A stretch of DNA of 64,000 nt from Crotalaria pallida (GCA_037953625.1 CM075649.1:106025290-106089289); one strand, 5' to 3'. Shown: positions 25,201-39,118, counted from the first letter of the stretch. The notes: a model not told the origin generated them from the sequence alone. Numbers and translations: made by a program.

Positions 25201-28200
25201 TGATTCCCCAAGGGAGGTAGAGGTTGTAGCATGAGTCCTTGGAGGTTCTAACAAGTGTAGAATGGTTAAGAGAGTATTCTAAAGGGTTAGAATGGTGTAG
25301 GAATGTGTATTATGACTTATAAGAACCATTAGAATGATCCTAAATAATGCTTGAGTCCCCAAGGGACATAGAGGGTCATGCATGAGTCCTTGGAGGTTCT
25401 AACAAGTGTAGAATGGTTAAGAGAGTATTCTAAAGGCTTAGAATGGTCTAGGAATGTGTATTAGGACTTATAAGAACCATTAGAATGATCCTAAACAATG
25501 CTTGAGTCCCCAAGGGACATAGAGGGTGTAGCATGAGTCCTTGGAGGTTCTAACAAGTGTAGAATGATTAAGAGAGTATTCTAAAGGCTTAGAATGCTCT
25601 AGGAATGTGTATTAGGACTTATAAGAACTATTAGAATGATCCTAAACAATGCTTGAGTCCCAAACGGACATAGAGGGTGTAGCATGAGTCCTTGGAGGTT
25701 CTATCAAGTGTAGAACGGTTAAGAGAGTATTCTAAAGGCTTAGAATGGTCTAGGAATGTGTATTAGGACTTATACGAACCATTAGAATGATCGTAAACAA
25801 TGCTTGAGTCCCCAAGGGACATAGAGGGTGTAGCATGAGTCCTTGGAGGTTGTAACAGGTGTAGAATGGTTAAGAGAGTATTCTAAAGGCATAGCATGGT
25901 CTAGGAATGTGTATTAGGACTTATAATAACAATTAGAATGATCCTAAAAATTGCTTGAGTCCCCAAGGGACGTAGAGGATCTAGCATGAGTCCTTGGGGG
26001 TTCTAACAGGTTTAGAATGGTTAAGAGAGTATTCTAAAGGCTTAGAATGGTCAAGGAATGTGTATTAGGACTTATAAGAACCATTAGAATGATCCTAAAC
26101 ATTGCTTGATTCCCCAAGGGAGGTAGAGGTTTTAGCATGAGTCCTTGGAGGTTCTAACAAGTGTAGAATGGTTAAGTGAGTATTCTAAAGGCTTAGAATG
26201 GTCTATGAATGTGTATTAGGACTTATAAGAACCATTATAATGATCCTAAACAATGCTTGAGTCCCAAACGGACATAGAGGGTGTAGCATGAGTCCTTGGA
26301 GTTTCTATCAAGTGTAGAACGGTTAAGAGAGTATTCTAAAGGCTTAGAATGGTCTAGGAATGTGTATTAGGACTTATAAGAACCATTAGAATGATCCTAA
26401 ACAATGCTTGAGTCCCCAAGGGACATAGAGGGTGTAGCATGAGTCCTTGGAGGTTCTAACTAGTGTAGAATGATTAAGAGAGTATTCTAAAGGCTTAGAA
26501 TGCTCTAGGAATGTGTATTAGGACTTATAAGAACTATTAGAATGATCCTAAACAATGCTTGAGTCCCAAACGGACATAGAGGGTGTAGCATGAGTCCTTG
26601 GAGTTTCTATCAAGTGTAGAACGGTTAAGAGAGTATTCTAAAGGCTTAGAATGGTCTAGGAATGTGTATTAGGACTTATAAGAACCATTAGAATGATCCT
26701 AAACAATGCTTGAGTCCCCAAGGGACATAGAGGGTGTAGCATGAGTCCTTGGAGGTTGTAACAGGTGTAGAACGGTTAAGAGAGTATTCTAAAGCCTTAG
26801 AATGGTCTAGGAATGTGTATTAGGACTTATAAGAACCATTAGAATGATCCTAAACAATGCTTGAGTCCCCAAGGGACATAGAGGGTGTAGCATGAGTCCT
26901 TGGAGGTTCTATCAAGTGTAGAACGGTTAAGAGAGTATTCTAAAGGCTTAGAATGCTCTAGGAATGTGTATTAGGACTTATACGAACCATTAGAATGATC
27001 GTAAACAATGCTTGAGTCCCCAAGGGACATAGAGGGTGTAGCATGAGTCCATGGAGGTTGTAACAGGTGTAGAATGGTTAAGAGAGTATTCTAAAGGCAT
27101 AGCATGGTCTAGGAATGTGTATTAGGACTTATAATAACAATTAGAATGATCCTAAAAATTGCTTGAGTCCCCAAGGGACGTAGAGGATCTAGCATGAGTC
27201 CTTGGAGGTTCTAACAGGTTTAGAATGGTTAAGAGAGTATTCTAAAGGCTTAGAATGGTCTAGGAATGTGTATTAGGACTTATAAGAACCATTAGAATGA
27301 TCCTAAACACTGCTTGGTGCTCCAAGGCACGTAAAGGGTGTAGCATGAGTCCTTGGAGGTTCTAACAAGTGTAGAATGGTTAAGAGAGTATTCTAAAGGC
27401 TTAGAATGGTGTAGGAATGTGTATTATGACTTATAAGAACCATTAGAATGATAATAAACAATGCTTGAGTCCCCAAGGGACGTAGAGGGTCATGCATGAG
27501 TCCTTGGAGGTTCTAACAAGTGTAGAATGGTTAAGAGAGTATTCTAAAGGCTTAGAATGGTCTAGGAATGTGTATTAGGACTTATAAGAACCATTAGAAT
27601 GATCGTAAACAATGCTTGAGTCCCCAAGGGACATAGAGGGTGTAGCATGAGTCCTTGGAGGTTGTAACAGGTGTAGAATGGTTAAGAGAGTATTCTAAAG
27701 GCATAGCATGGTCTAGGAATGTGTATTAGGACTTATAATAACAATTAGAATGATCCTAAAAATTGCTTGAGTCCCCAAGGGACGTAGAGGATCTAGCATG
27801 AGTCCTTGGAGGTTCTAACAGGTTTAGAATGGTTAAGAGAGTATTCTAAAGGCTTAGAATGGTCAAGGAATGTGTATTAGGACTTATAAGAACCACTAGA
27901 ATGATCCTAAACATTGCTTGATTCCCCAAGGGAGGTAGAGGTTGTAGCATGAGTCCTTGGAGGTTCTAACAAGTGTAGAATGGTTAAGTGAGTATTCTAA
28001 AGGCTTAGAATGGTCTATGAATGTGTATTAGGACTTATAAGAACCATTATAATGATCCTAAACAATGCTTGAGTCCCAAACGGACATAGAGGGTGTAGCA
28101 TGAGTCCTTGGAGTTTCTATCAAGTGTAGAACGGTTAAGAGAGTATTCTAAAGGCTTAGAATGGTCTAGGAATGTGTATTAGGACTTATAAGAACCATTA

Positions 28201-28702
28201 GAATGATCCTAAACAATGCTTGAGTCCCCAAGGGACATAGAGGGTGTAGCATGAGTCCTTGGAGGTTCTAACAAGTGTAGAATGATTAAGAGAGTATTCT
28301 AAAGGCTTAGAATGCTCTAGGAATGTGTATTAGGACTTATAAGAACTATTAGAATGATCCTAAACAATGCTTGAGTCCCAAACGGACATAGAGGGTGTAG
28401 CATGAGTCCTTGGAGGTTCTATCAAGTGTAGAACGGTTAAGAGAGTATTCTAAAGGCTTAGAATGGTCTAGGAATGTGTATTAGGACTTATACGAACCAT
28501 TAGAATGATCGTAAACAATGCTTGAGTCCCCAAGGGACATAGAGGGTGTAGCATGAGTCCTTGGAGGTTGTAACAGGTGTAGAATGGTTAAGAGAGTATT
28601 CTAAAGGCATAGCATGGTCTAGGAATGTGTATTAGGACTTATAATAACAATTAGAATGATCCTAAAAATTGCTTGAGTCCCCAAGGGACGTAGAGGATCT
28701 AG

Positions 28703-29155
28703 CATGAGTCCTTGGAGGTTCTAACAGGTTTAGAATGGTTAAGAGAGTATTCTAAAGGCTTAGAATGGTCTAGGAATGTGTATTAGGACTTATAAGAACC
28801 ATTAGAATGATCCTAAACACTGCTTGGTGCTCCAAGGCACGTAAAGGGTGTAGCATGAGTCCTTGGAGGTTCTAACAAGTGTAGAATGGTTAAGAGAGTA
28901 TTCTAAAGGCTTAGAATGGTGTAGGAATGTGTATTATGACTTATAAGAACCATTAGAATGATCCTAAACAATGCTTGAGTCCCCAAGGGACGTAGAGGGT
29001 CATGCATGAGTCCTTGGAGGTTCTAACAAGTGTAGAATGGTTAAGAGAGTATTCTAAAGGCTTAGAATGGTCTAGGAATGTGTATTAGGACTTATAAGAA
29101 CCATTAGAATGATCCTAAACAATGCTTGAGTCCCCAAGGGACATAGAGGGTGTAG
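28703..29155 (+). repeat. J-H-I monomer cassette (reference copy)
   Basis: There are three consecutive 151-bp units. J (28703) starts like F (AACAGGTTT) but ends AACACTGCTTGG then GTGCTCCAAGGCAC and GTAAAGGG. H (28854) has GGTGTAGGAATG and TATTATGAC and ends with GGGTCATG. I (29005) is the nearest to the overall consensus. The cassette also occurs at 27193-27645 and, without I, at 31570-31871. J-like endings follow one another at 32778 and 32929. The TATTATGAC motif of H is also found in domain III monomers, so H may be the closest left-hand relative of that domain; this is inference. Confidence 0.8.
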
Positions 29156-29910
29156 CATGAGTCCTTGGAGGTTCTAATAAGTGTAGAATGATTAAGAGAG
29201 TATTCTAAAGGCTTAGAATGCTCTAGGAATGTGTATTAGGACTTATAAGAACTATTAGAATGATCCTAAACAATGCTTGAGTCCCAAACGGACATAGAGG
29301 GTGTAGCATGAGTCCTTGGAGGTTCTATCAAGTGTAGAACGGTTAAGAGAGTATTCTAAAGGCTTAGAATGGTCTAGGAATGTGTATTAGGACTTATACG
29401 AACCATTAGAATGATCGTAAACAATGCTTGAGTCCCCAAGGGACATAGAGGGTGTAGCATGAGTCCTTCGAGGTTGTAACAGGTGTAGAATGGTTAAGAG
29501 AGTATTCTAAAGGCATAGCATGGTCTAGGAATGTGTATTAGGACTTATAATAACAATTAGAATGATCCTAAAAATTGCTTGAGTCCCCAAGGGACGTAGA
29601 GGATCTAGCATGAGTCCTTGGAGGTTCTAACAGGTTTAGAATGGTTAAGAGAGTATTCTAAAGGCTTAGAATGCTCTAGGAATGTGTATTAGGACTTATA
29701 AGAACTATTAGAATGATCCTAAAAATTGCTTGAGTCCCCAAGGGACGTAGAGGATCTAGCATGAGTCCTTGGAGGTTCTAACAGGTTTAGAATGGTTAAG
29801 AGAGTATTCTAAAGGCTTAGAATGGTCAAGGAATGTGTATTAGGACTTATAAGAACCATTAGAATGATCCTAAACATTGCTTGATTCCCCAAGGGAGGTA
29901 GAGGTTGTAG

Positions 29911-31720
29911 CATGAGTCCTTGGAGGTTCTAACAAGTGTAGAATGATTAAGAGAGTATTCTAAAGGCTTAGAATGCTCTAGGAATGTGTATTAGGACTTA
30001 TAAGAACTATTAGAATGATCCTAAACAATGCTTGAGTCCCAAACGGACATAGAGGGTGTAGCATGAGTCCTTGGAGTTTCTATCAAGTGTAGAACGGTTA
30101 AGAGAGTATTCCAAAGGCTTAGAATGGTCTAGGAATGTGTATTAGGACTTATAAGAACCATTAGAATGATCCTAAACAATGCTTGAGTCCCCAAGGGACA
30201 TAGAGGGTGTAGCATGAGTCCTTGGAGGTTCTAACAAGTGTAGAATGATTAAGAGAGTATTCTAAAGGCTTAGAATGCTCTAGGAATGTGTATTAGGACT
30301 TATAAGAACTATTAGAATGATCCTAAACAATGCTTGAGTCCAAACGGACATAGAGGGTGTAGCATGAGTCCTTGGAGGTTCAATCAAGTGTAGAACGGTT
30401 AAGAGAGTATTCTAAAGGCTTAGAATGGTCTAGGAATGTGTATTAGGACTTATACGAACCATTAGAATGATCGTAAACAATGCTTGAGTCCCCAAGGGAC
30501 ATAGAGGGTGTAGCATGAGTCCTTGGAGGTTGTAACAGGTGTAGAATGGTTAAGAGAGTATTCTAAAGGCATAGCATGGTCTAGGAATGTGTATTAGGAC
30601 TTATAATAACAATTAGAATGATCCTAAAAATTGCTTGAGTCCCCAAGGGACGTAGAGGATCTAGCATGAGTCCTTGGAGGTTCTAACAGGTTTAGAATGG
30701 TTAAGAGAGTATTCTAAAGGCTTAGAATGGTCAAGGAATGTGTATTAGGACTTATAAGAACCATTAGAATGATCCTAAACATTGCTTGATTCCCCAAGGG
30801 AGGTAGAGGTTGTAGCATGAGTCCTTGGAGGTTCTAACAAGTGTAGAATGATTAAGAGAGTATTCTAAAGGCTTAGAATGCTCTAGGAATGTGTATTAGG
30901 ACTTATAAGAACTATTAGAATGATCCTAAACAATGCTTGAGTCCCAAACGGACATAGAGGGTGTAGCATGAGTCCTTGGAGTTTCTATCAAGTGTAGAAC
31001 GGTTAAGAGAGTATTCCAAAGGCTTAGAATGGTCTAGGAATGTGTATTAGGACTTATAAGAACCATTAGAATGATCCTAAACAGTGCTTGAGTCCCCAAG
31101 GGACATAGAGGGTGTAGCATGAGTCCTTGGAGGTTCTAACAAGTGTAGAATGATTAAGAGAGTATTCTAAAGGCTTAGAATGCTCTAGGAATGTGTATTA
31201 GGACTTATAAGAACTATTAGAATGATCCTAAACAATGCTTGAGTCCAAACGGACATAGAGGGTGTAGCATGAGTCCTTGGAGGTTCAATCAAGTGTAGAA
31301 CGGTTAAGAGAGTATTCTAAAGGCTTAGAATGGTCTAGGAATGTGTATTAGGACTTATACGAACCATTAGAATGATCGTAAACAATGCTTGAGTCCCCAA
31401 GGGACATAGAGGGTGTAGCATGAGTCCTTGGAGGTTGTAACAGGTGTAGAATGGTTAAGAGAGTATTCTAAAGGCATAGCATGGTCTAGGAATGTGTATT
31501 AGGACTTATAATAACAATTAGAATGATCCTAAAAATTGCTTGAGTCCCCAAGGGACGTAGAGGATCTAGCATGAGTCCTTGGAGGTTCTAACAGGTTTAG
31601 AATGGTTAAGAGAGTATTCTAAAGGCTTAGAATGGTCTAGGAATGTGTATTAGGACTTATAAGAACCATTAGAATGATCCTAAACACTGCTTGGTGCTCC
31701 AAGGCACGTAAAGGGTGTAG
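29911..31720 (+). repeat. Six-monomer tandem duplication, 905 bp
   Basis: D-B-D-G-E-F starting at 29911 is followed at 30816 by D-B-D-G-E then J. Both copies share three private changes at the same 905-bp offset: ATTCCAAAGG in B (30111 and 31016), a 1-bp deletion giving GAGTCCAAACGG in D, and GGTTCAATCAAG in G. The 905-bp period, 1 less than 6 x 151, reflects the shared deletion. This is a very recent block duplication. Confidence 0.88.
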
Positions 31721-34700
31721 CATGAGTCCTTGGAGGTTCTAACAAGTGTAGAATGGTTAAGAGAGTATTCTAAAGGCTTAGAATGGTGTAGGAATGTGTA
31801 TTATGACTTATAAGAACCATTAGAATGATCCTAAACAATGCTTGAGTCCCCAAGGGACGTAGAGGGTGTAGCATGAGTCCTTGGAGGTTCTATCAAGTGT
31901 AGAATGATTAAGAGAGTATTCTAAAGGCTTAGAATGCTCTAGGAATGTGTATTAGGACTTATAAGAACTATTAGAATGATCCTAAACAATGCTTGAGTCC
32001 CAAACGGACATAGAGGGTGTAGCATGAGTCCTTGGAGGTTCTAACAAGTGTAGAATGGTTAAGAGAGTATTCTAAAGGCTTAGAATGGTCTAGGAAGGTG
32101 TATTAGGACTTATAAGAACCATTAGAATGATCCTAAACACTGCTTGGTGCTCCAAGGCACGTAAAGGGTGTAGCATGAGTCCTTGGAGGTTCTAACAAGT
32201 GTAGAATGGTTAAGAGAGTATTCTAAAGGCTTAGAATGGTGTAGGAATGTGTATTATGACTTATAAGAACCATTAGAATGATCCTAAACAATGCTTGAGT
32301 CCCCAAGGGACATAGAGGGTGTAGCATGAGTCCTTGGAGGTTCTAACAAGTGTAGAATGATTAAGAGAGTATTCTAAAGGCTTAGAATGCTCTAGGAATG
32401 TGTATTAGGACTTATAAGAACTATTAGAATGATCCTAAACAATGCTTGAGTCCCAAACGGACATAGAGGGTGTAGCATGAGTCCTTCGAGGTTCTATCAA
32501 GTGTAGAACGGTTAAGAGAGTATTCTAAAGGCTTAGAATGGTCTAGGAATGTGTATTAGGACTTATACGAACCATTAGAATGATCGTAAACAATGCTTGA
32601 GTCCCCAAGGGACATAGAGGGTGTAGCATGAGTCCTTGGAGGTTGTAACAGGTGTAGAATGGTTAAGAGAGTATTCTAAAGGCATAGCATGGTCTAGGAA
32701 TGTGTATTAGGACTTATAATAACAATTAGAATGATCCTAAAAATTGCTTGAGTCCCCAAGGGACGTAGAGGATCTAGCATGAGTCCTTGGAGGTTCTAAC
32801 AGGTTTAGAATGGTTAAGAGAGTATTCTAAAGGCTTAGAATGGTCTAGGAATGTGTATTAGGACTTATAAGAACCATTAGAATGATCCTAAACACTGCTT
32901 GGTGCTCCAAGGCACGTAAAGGGTGTAGCATGAGTCCTTGGAGGTTCTAACAAGTGTAGAATGGTTAAGAGAATATTCTAAAGGCTTAGAATGGTCTAGG
33001 AATGTGTATTAGGACTTATAAGAACCATTAGAATGATCCTAAACACTGCTTGGTGCTCCAAGGCACGTAAAGGGTGTAGCATGAGTCCTTGGAGGTTCTA
33101 ACAAGTGTAGAATGGTTAAGAGAATATTCTAAAGGCTTAGAATGGTCTAGGAATGTGTATTAGGACTTATAATAACCATTAGAATGATCCTAAACATTGT
33201 ATGGTACCCCAAGGGACGTAGAGGGTGTAGCATGAGTCCTTGGAGGTTCTAACAAGTGTAGAATGGTTAAGAGAGTATTCTAAAGGCTTAGAATGGTCTA
33301 GGAATGTGTATCAGGACTTATAAGAAACATTAGAGTGATCCTAAACAATGCTTGAGTCCCCAAGGGACATAGAGGGTGTAGCATGAGTCCTTGGAGGTTC
33401 TATCAAGTGTAGAATGGTTAAGAGAGTATTCTAAAGGCTTAGAATGGTCTAGGAATGTGTATTAGGACTTATACGAACCATTAGAATGATCGTAAACAAT
33501 GCTTGAGTCCCCAAGGGACATAGAGGGTGTAGCATTAGTCCTTGGAGGTTCTAACAGGTGTAGAATGGTTAAGAGAGTATTCTAAAGGCTTAGCATGGTC
33601 TAGGAATGTGTATTAGGACTTATAATAACCATTAGAATGATCCTAAACAATGCTTGAGTCCCCAAGGGACGTAGAGGGTCTTTCATGAGTCCTTGGAGGT
33701 TCTAACAAGTGTAGAATGGTTAAGTGAGTATTCTAAAGGCTTAGAATGGTCTATGAATGTGTATTAGGACTTATAAGAACCATTATAATGATCCTAAACA
33801 ATGCTTGAGTCCCAAACGGACATAGAGGGTGTAGCATGAGTCCTTGGAGGTTCTATCAAGTGTAGAACGGTTAAGAGAGTATTCTAAAGGCTTAGAATGG
33901 TCTAGGAATGTGTATTAGGACTTATAAGAACCATTAGAATGATCCTAAACAATGCTTGAGTCCCCAAGGGACATAGAGGGTGTAGCATGAGTCCTTGGAG
34001 GTTCTAACAAGTGTAGAATGGTTAAGTGAGTATTCTAAAGGCTTAGAATGGTCTATGAATGTGTATTAGGACTTATAAGAACCATTATAATGATCCTAAA
34101 CAATGCTTGAGTCCCAAACGGACATAGAGGGTGTAGCATGAGTCCTTGGAGGTTCTATCAAGTGTAGAACGGTTAAGAGAGTATTCTAAAGGCTTAGAAT
34201 GGTCTAGGAATGTGTATTAGGACTTATACGAACCATTAGAATGATCGTAAACAATGCTTGAGTCCCCAAGGGACATAGAGGGTGTAGCATGAGTCCTTGG
34301 AGGTTGTAACAGGTGTAGAATGGTTAAGAGAGTATTCTATAGGCATAGCATGGTCTAGGAATGTGTATTAGGACTTATAATAACAATTAGAATGATCCTA
34401 AAAATTGCTTGAGTCCCCAAGGGACGTAGAGGATCTAGCATGAGTCCTTGGAGGTTCTAACAGGTTTAGAATGGTTAAGAGAGTATTCTAAAGGCTTAGA
34501 ATGGTCAAGGAATGTGTATTAGGACTTATAAGAACCATTAGAATGATCCTAAACATTGCTTGATTCCCCAAGGGAGGTAGAGGTCGTAGCATGAGTCCTT
34601 GGAGGTTCTAACAAGTGTAAAATGGTTAAGTGAGTATTCTAAAGGCTTAGAATGGTCTATGAATGTGTATTAGGACTTATAAGAACCATTATAATGATCC

Positions 34701-37700
34701 TAAACAATGCTTGAGTCCCAAACGGACATAGAGGGTGTAGCATGAGTCCTTGGAGGTTCTATCAAGTGTAGAACGGTTAAGAGAGTATTCTAAAGGCTTA
34801 GAATGGTCGAGGAATGTGTATTAGGACTTATCCGAACCATTAGAATGATCGTAAACAATGCTTTAGTCCCCAAGGGACATAGAGGGTGTGGCATGAGTCC
34901 TTGGAGGTTGTAACAGGTGTAGAATGGTTAAGAGAGTATTCTAAAGGCATAGCATGGTCTAGGAATGTGTATTAGGACTTATAATAACAATTAGAATGAT
35001 CCTAAAAATTGCTTGAGTCCCCAAGGGACGTAGAGGATCTAGCATGAGTCCTTGGAGGTTCTAACAGGTTTAGAATGGTTAAGAGAGTATTCTAAAGGCT
35101 TAGAATGGTCAAGGAATGTGTATTAGGACTTATAAGAACCATTAGAATGATCCTAAACATTGCTTGATTCCCCAAGGGAGGTAGAGGTTGTAGCATGAGT
35201 CCTTGGAGGTTCTAACAAGTGTAGAATGGTTAAGAGAGTATTCTAAAGGCTTAGAATGGTGTAGGAATGTGTATTATGACTTATAAGAACCATTAGAATG
35301 ATCCTAAATAATGCTTGAGTCCCCAAGGGACATAGAGGGTCATGCATGAGTCCTTGGAGGTTCTAACAAGTGTAGAATGGTTAAGAGAGTATTCTAAAGG
35401 CTTAGAATGGTCTAGGAATGTGTATTAGGACTTATAAGAACCATTAGAATGATCCTAAACAATGCTTGAGTCCCCAAGGGACATAGAGGGTGTAGCATGA
35501 GTCCTTGGAGGTTCTAACATGTGTAGAATGATTAAGAGAGAATTCTAAAGGCTTAGAATGCTCTAGGAATGTGTATTAGGACTTATAAGAACTATTAGAA
35601 TGATCCTAAACAATGCTTGAGTCCCAAACGGACATAGAGGGTGTAGCATGAGTCCTTGGAGGTTCTAACAAGTGTAGAATGGTTAAGAGAGTATTCTAAA
35701 GGCTTAGAATGGTGTAGGAATGTGTATTATGACTTATAAGAACCATTAGAATGATCCTAAACAATGCTTGAGTCCCCAAGGGACGTAAAGGGTCATGCAT
35801 GAGTCCTTGGAGGTTCTAACAAGTGTAGAATGGTTAACAGAGTATTCTAAAGGCTTAGAATGGTCTATGAATGTGTATTAGGACTTATAAGAACCATTAT
35901 AATGATCCTAAACAATGCTTGAGTCCCAAACGGACATAGAGGGTGTAGCATGAGTCCTTGGAGGTTCTATCAAGTGTAGAACGGTTAAGAGAGTATTCTA
36001 AAGGCTTAGAATGGTCTAGGAATGTGTATTAGGACTTATAAGAACCATTAGAATGATCCTAAACAATGCTTGAGTCCCCAAGGGACATAGAGGGTGTAGC
36101 ATGAGTCCTTGGAGGTTCTAACAAGTGTAGAATGATTAAGAGAGTATTCTAAAGGCTTAGAATGCTCTAGGAATGTGTATTAGGACTTATAAGAACTATT
36201 AGAATGATCCTAAACAATGCTTGAGTCCCAAACGGACATAGAGGGTGTAGCATGAGTCCTTGGAGTTTCTATCAAGTGTAGAACGGTTAAGAGAGTATTC
36301 TAAAGGCTTAGAATGGTCTAGGAATGTGTATTAGGACTTATACGAACCATTAGAATGATCGTAAACAATGCTTGAGTCCCCAAGGGACATAGAGGGTGTA
36401 ACATGAGTCCTTGGAGGTTGTAACAGGTGTAGAATGGTTAAGAGAGTATTCTAAAGGCATAGCATGGTCTAGGAATGTGTATTAGGACTTATAATAACAA
36501 TTAGAATGATCCTAAAAATTGCTTGAGTCCCCAAGGGACGTAGAGGATCTAGCATGAGTCCTTGGAGGTTCTAACAGGTTTAGAATGGTTAAGAGAGTAT
36601 TCTAAAGGCTTAGAATGGTCAAGGAATGTGTATTAGGACTTATAAGAACCATTAGAATGATCCTAAACAATGCTTGAGTCCCAAACGGACATAGAGGGTG
36701 TAGCATGAGTCCTTGGAGGTTCTATCAAGTGTAGAACGGTTAAGAGAGTATTCTAAAGGCTTAGAATGGCCTAGGAATGTGTATTAGGACTTATACGAAC
36801 CATTAGAATGATCGTAAACAATGCTTGAGTCCCCAAGGGACATAGAGGGTGTAGCATGAGTCCTTGGAGGTTGTAACAGGTGTAGAATGGTTAAGAGAGT
36901 ATTCTAAAGGCATAGCATGGTCTAGGAATGTGTATTAGGACTTATAATAACAATTAGAATGATCCTAAAAATTGCTTGAGTCCTAAGGGACGTAGAGGAT
37001 CTAGCATGAGTCCTTGGAGGTTCTAACAGGTTTAGAATGGTTAAGAGAGTATTCTAAAGGCTTAGAATGGTCAAGGAATGTGTATTAGGACTTATAAGAA
37101 CCATTAGAATGATCCTAAACAATGCTTGAGTCCCAAACGGACATAGAGGGTGTAGCATGAGTCCTTGGAGGTTCTATCAAGTGTAGAACGGTTAAGAGAG
37201 TATTCTAAAGGCTTAGAATGGTCTAGGAATGTGTATTAGGACTTATAAGAACCATTAGAATGATCCTAAACAATGCTTGAGTCCCCAAGGGACATAGAGG
37301 GTGTAGCATGAGTCCTTGGAGGTTCTAACAAGTGTAGAATGATTAAGAGAGTATTCTAAAGGCTTAGAATGCTCTAGGAATGTGTATTAGGACTTATAAG
37401 AACTATTAGAATGATCCTAAACAATGCTTGAGTCCCAAACGGACATAGAGGGTGTAGCATGAGTCCTTGGAGGTTCTATCAAGTGTAGAACGGTTAAGAG
37501 AGTATTCTAAAGGCTTAGAATGGTCTAGGAATGTGTATTAGGACTTATACGAACCATTAGAATGATCCTAAACAATGCTTGAGTCCCCAAGGGACATAGA
37601 GGGTGTAGCATGAGTCCTTGGAGGTTGTAACAGGTGTAGAATGGTTAAGAGAGTATTCTAAAGGCTTAGAATGGTCAAGGAATGTGTATTAGGACTTATA

Positions 37701-37759
37701 AGAACCATTAGAATGATCCTAAACAATGCTTGAGGCCCCAAGGGACGTAGAGGGTCTTT

Positions 37760-39118
37760 CATGAGTCCTTGGAGGTTCTAACAAGTGTAGAATGGTTAAG
37801 TGAGTATTCTAAAGGCTTAGAATGGTCTATGAATGTGTATTAGGACTTATAAGAACCATTATAATGATCCTAAACAATGCTTGAGTCCCAAACGGACATA
37901 GAGGGTGTAGCATGAGTCCTTGGAGGTTCTATCAAGTGTAGAACGGTTAAGAGAGTATTCTAAAGGCTTAGAATGGTCTAGGAATGTGTATTAGGACTTA
38001 TAAGAACCATTAGAATGATCCTAAACAATGCTTGAGTCCCCAAGGGACATAGAGGGTGTAGCATGAGTCCTTGGAGGTTCTAACAAGTGTAGAATGATTA
38101 AGAGAGTATTCTAAAGGCTTAGAATGCTCTAGGAATGTGTATTAGGACTTATAAGAACTATTAGAATGATCCTAAACAATGCTTGAGTCCCAAACGGACA
38201 TAGAGGGTGTAGCATGAGTCCTTGGAGGTTCTATCAAGTGTAGAACGGTTAAGAGAGTATTCTAAAGGCTTAGAATGGTCTAGGAATGTGTATTAGGACT
38301 TATACGAACCATTAGAATGATCCTAAACAATGCTTGAGTCCCCAAGGGACATAGAGGGTGTAGCATGAGTCCTTGGAGGTTGTAACAGGTGTAGAATGGT
38401 TAAGAGAGTATTCTAAAGGCTTAGAATGGTCAAGGAATGTGTATTAGGACTTATAAGAACCATTAGAATGATCCTAAACAATGCTTGAGGCCCCAAGGGA
38501 CGTAGAGGGTCTTTCATGAGTCCTTGGAGGTTCTAACAAGTGTAGAATGGTTAAGTGAGTATTCTAAAGGCTTAGAATGGTCTATGAATGTGTATTAGGA
38601 CTTATAAGAACCATTATAATGATCCTAAACAATGCTTGAGTCCCAAACGGACATAGAGGGTGTAGCATGAGTCCTTGGAGGTTCTATCAAGTGTAGAACG
38701 GTTAAGAGAGTATTCTAAAGGCTTAGAATGGTCTAGGAATGTGTATTAGGACTTATAAGAACCATTAGAATGATCCTAAACAATGCTTGAGTCCCCAAGG
38801 GACATAGAGGGTGTAGCATGAGTCCTTGGAGGTTCTAACAAGTGTAGAATGATTAAGAGAGTATTCTAAAGGCTTAGAATGCTCTAGGAATGTGTATTAG
38901 GACTTATAAGAACTATTAGAATGATCCTAAACAATGCTTGAGTCCCAAACGGACATAGAGGGTGTAGCATGAGTCCTTGGAGGTTCTATCAAGTGTAGAA
39001 CGGTTAAGAGAGTATTCTAAAGGCTTAGAATGGTCTAGGAATGTGTATTAGGACTTATACGAACCATTAGAATGATCCTAAACAATGCTTGAGTCCCCAA
39101 GGGACATAGAGGGTGTAG
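37760..39118 (+). repeat. Five-monomer tandem duplication, 755 bp
   Basis: A-C-D-G plus an E/F hybrid (37760-38514) is repeated from 38515. The hybrids at 37609 and 38364 join an E-like start (TTGTAACAGGTG) to an F-like middle (GGTCAAGG), then read TGAGGCCCC and GTCTTTCATGAG. The TGAGGCCCC variants lie at 37731 and 38486, exactly 755 bp (5 x 151) apart. By eye the two copies look almost identical. Confidence 0.87.

Larger units (their letters stand above)
1..25229 (+). repeat. Satellite domain I (subfamilies A-G)
   Basis: This stretch is built from seven monomer subfamilies (A-G) and hybrids between them. It opens inside the tail of an F monomer; the first complete unit is an A monomer at 18. 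Up to about 11 kb the order is irregular, with B-D alternations (1679-2887) and blocks ending in E then F or F'. From about 11.2 kb the 7-monomer order A-B-C-D-G-E-F dominates. Around 18.4-22.2 kb a 9-monomer variant appears, carrying two hybrid units (19190 and 19341; again at 21606 and 21757). No gene or unique sequence is present. The right edge is set where the first H monomer appears and is a practical boundary only, because A-G monomers continue beyond it. Confidence 0.85.

Noticed and set aside
28990..29010. GGGTCATGCATGAG junction as a regulatory element (ATGCAT resembles RY or octamer-like motifs).
   Set aside because: It is explained by substitutions of the usual GGGTGTAGCATGAG junction. 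It occurs only at H-I boundaries and has no gene or promoter context.
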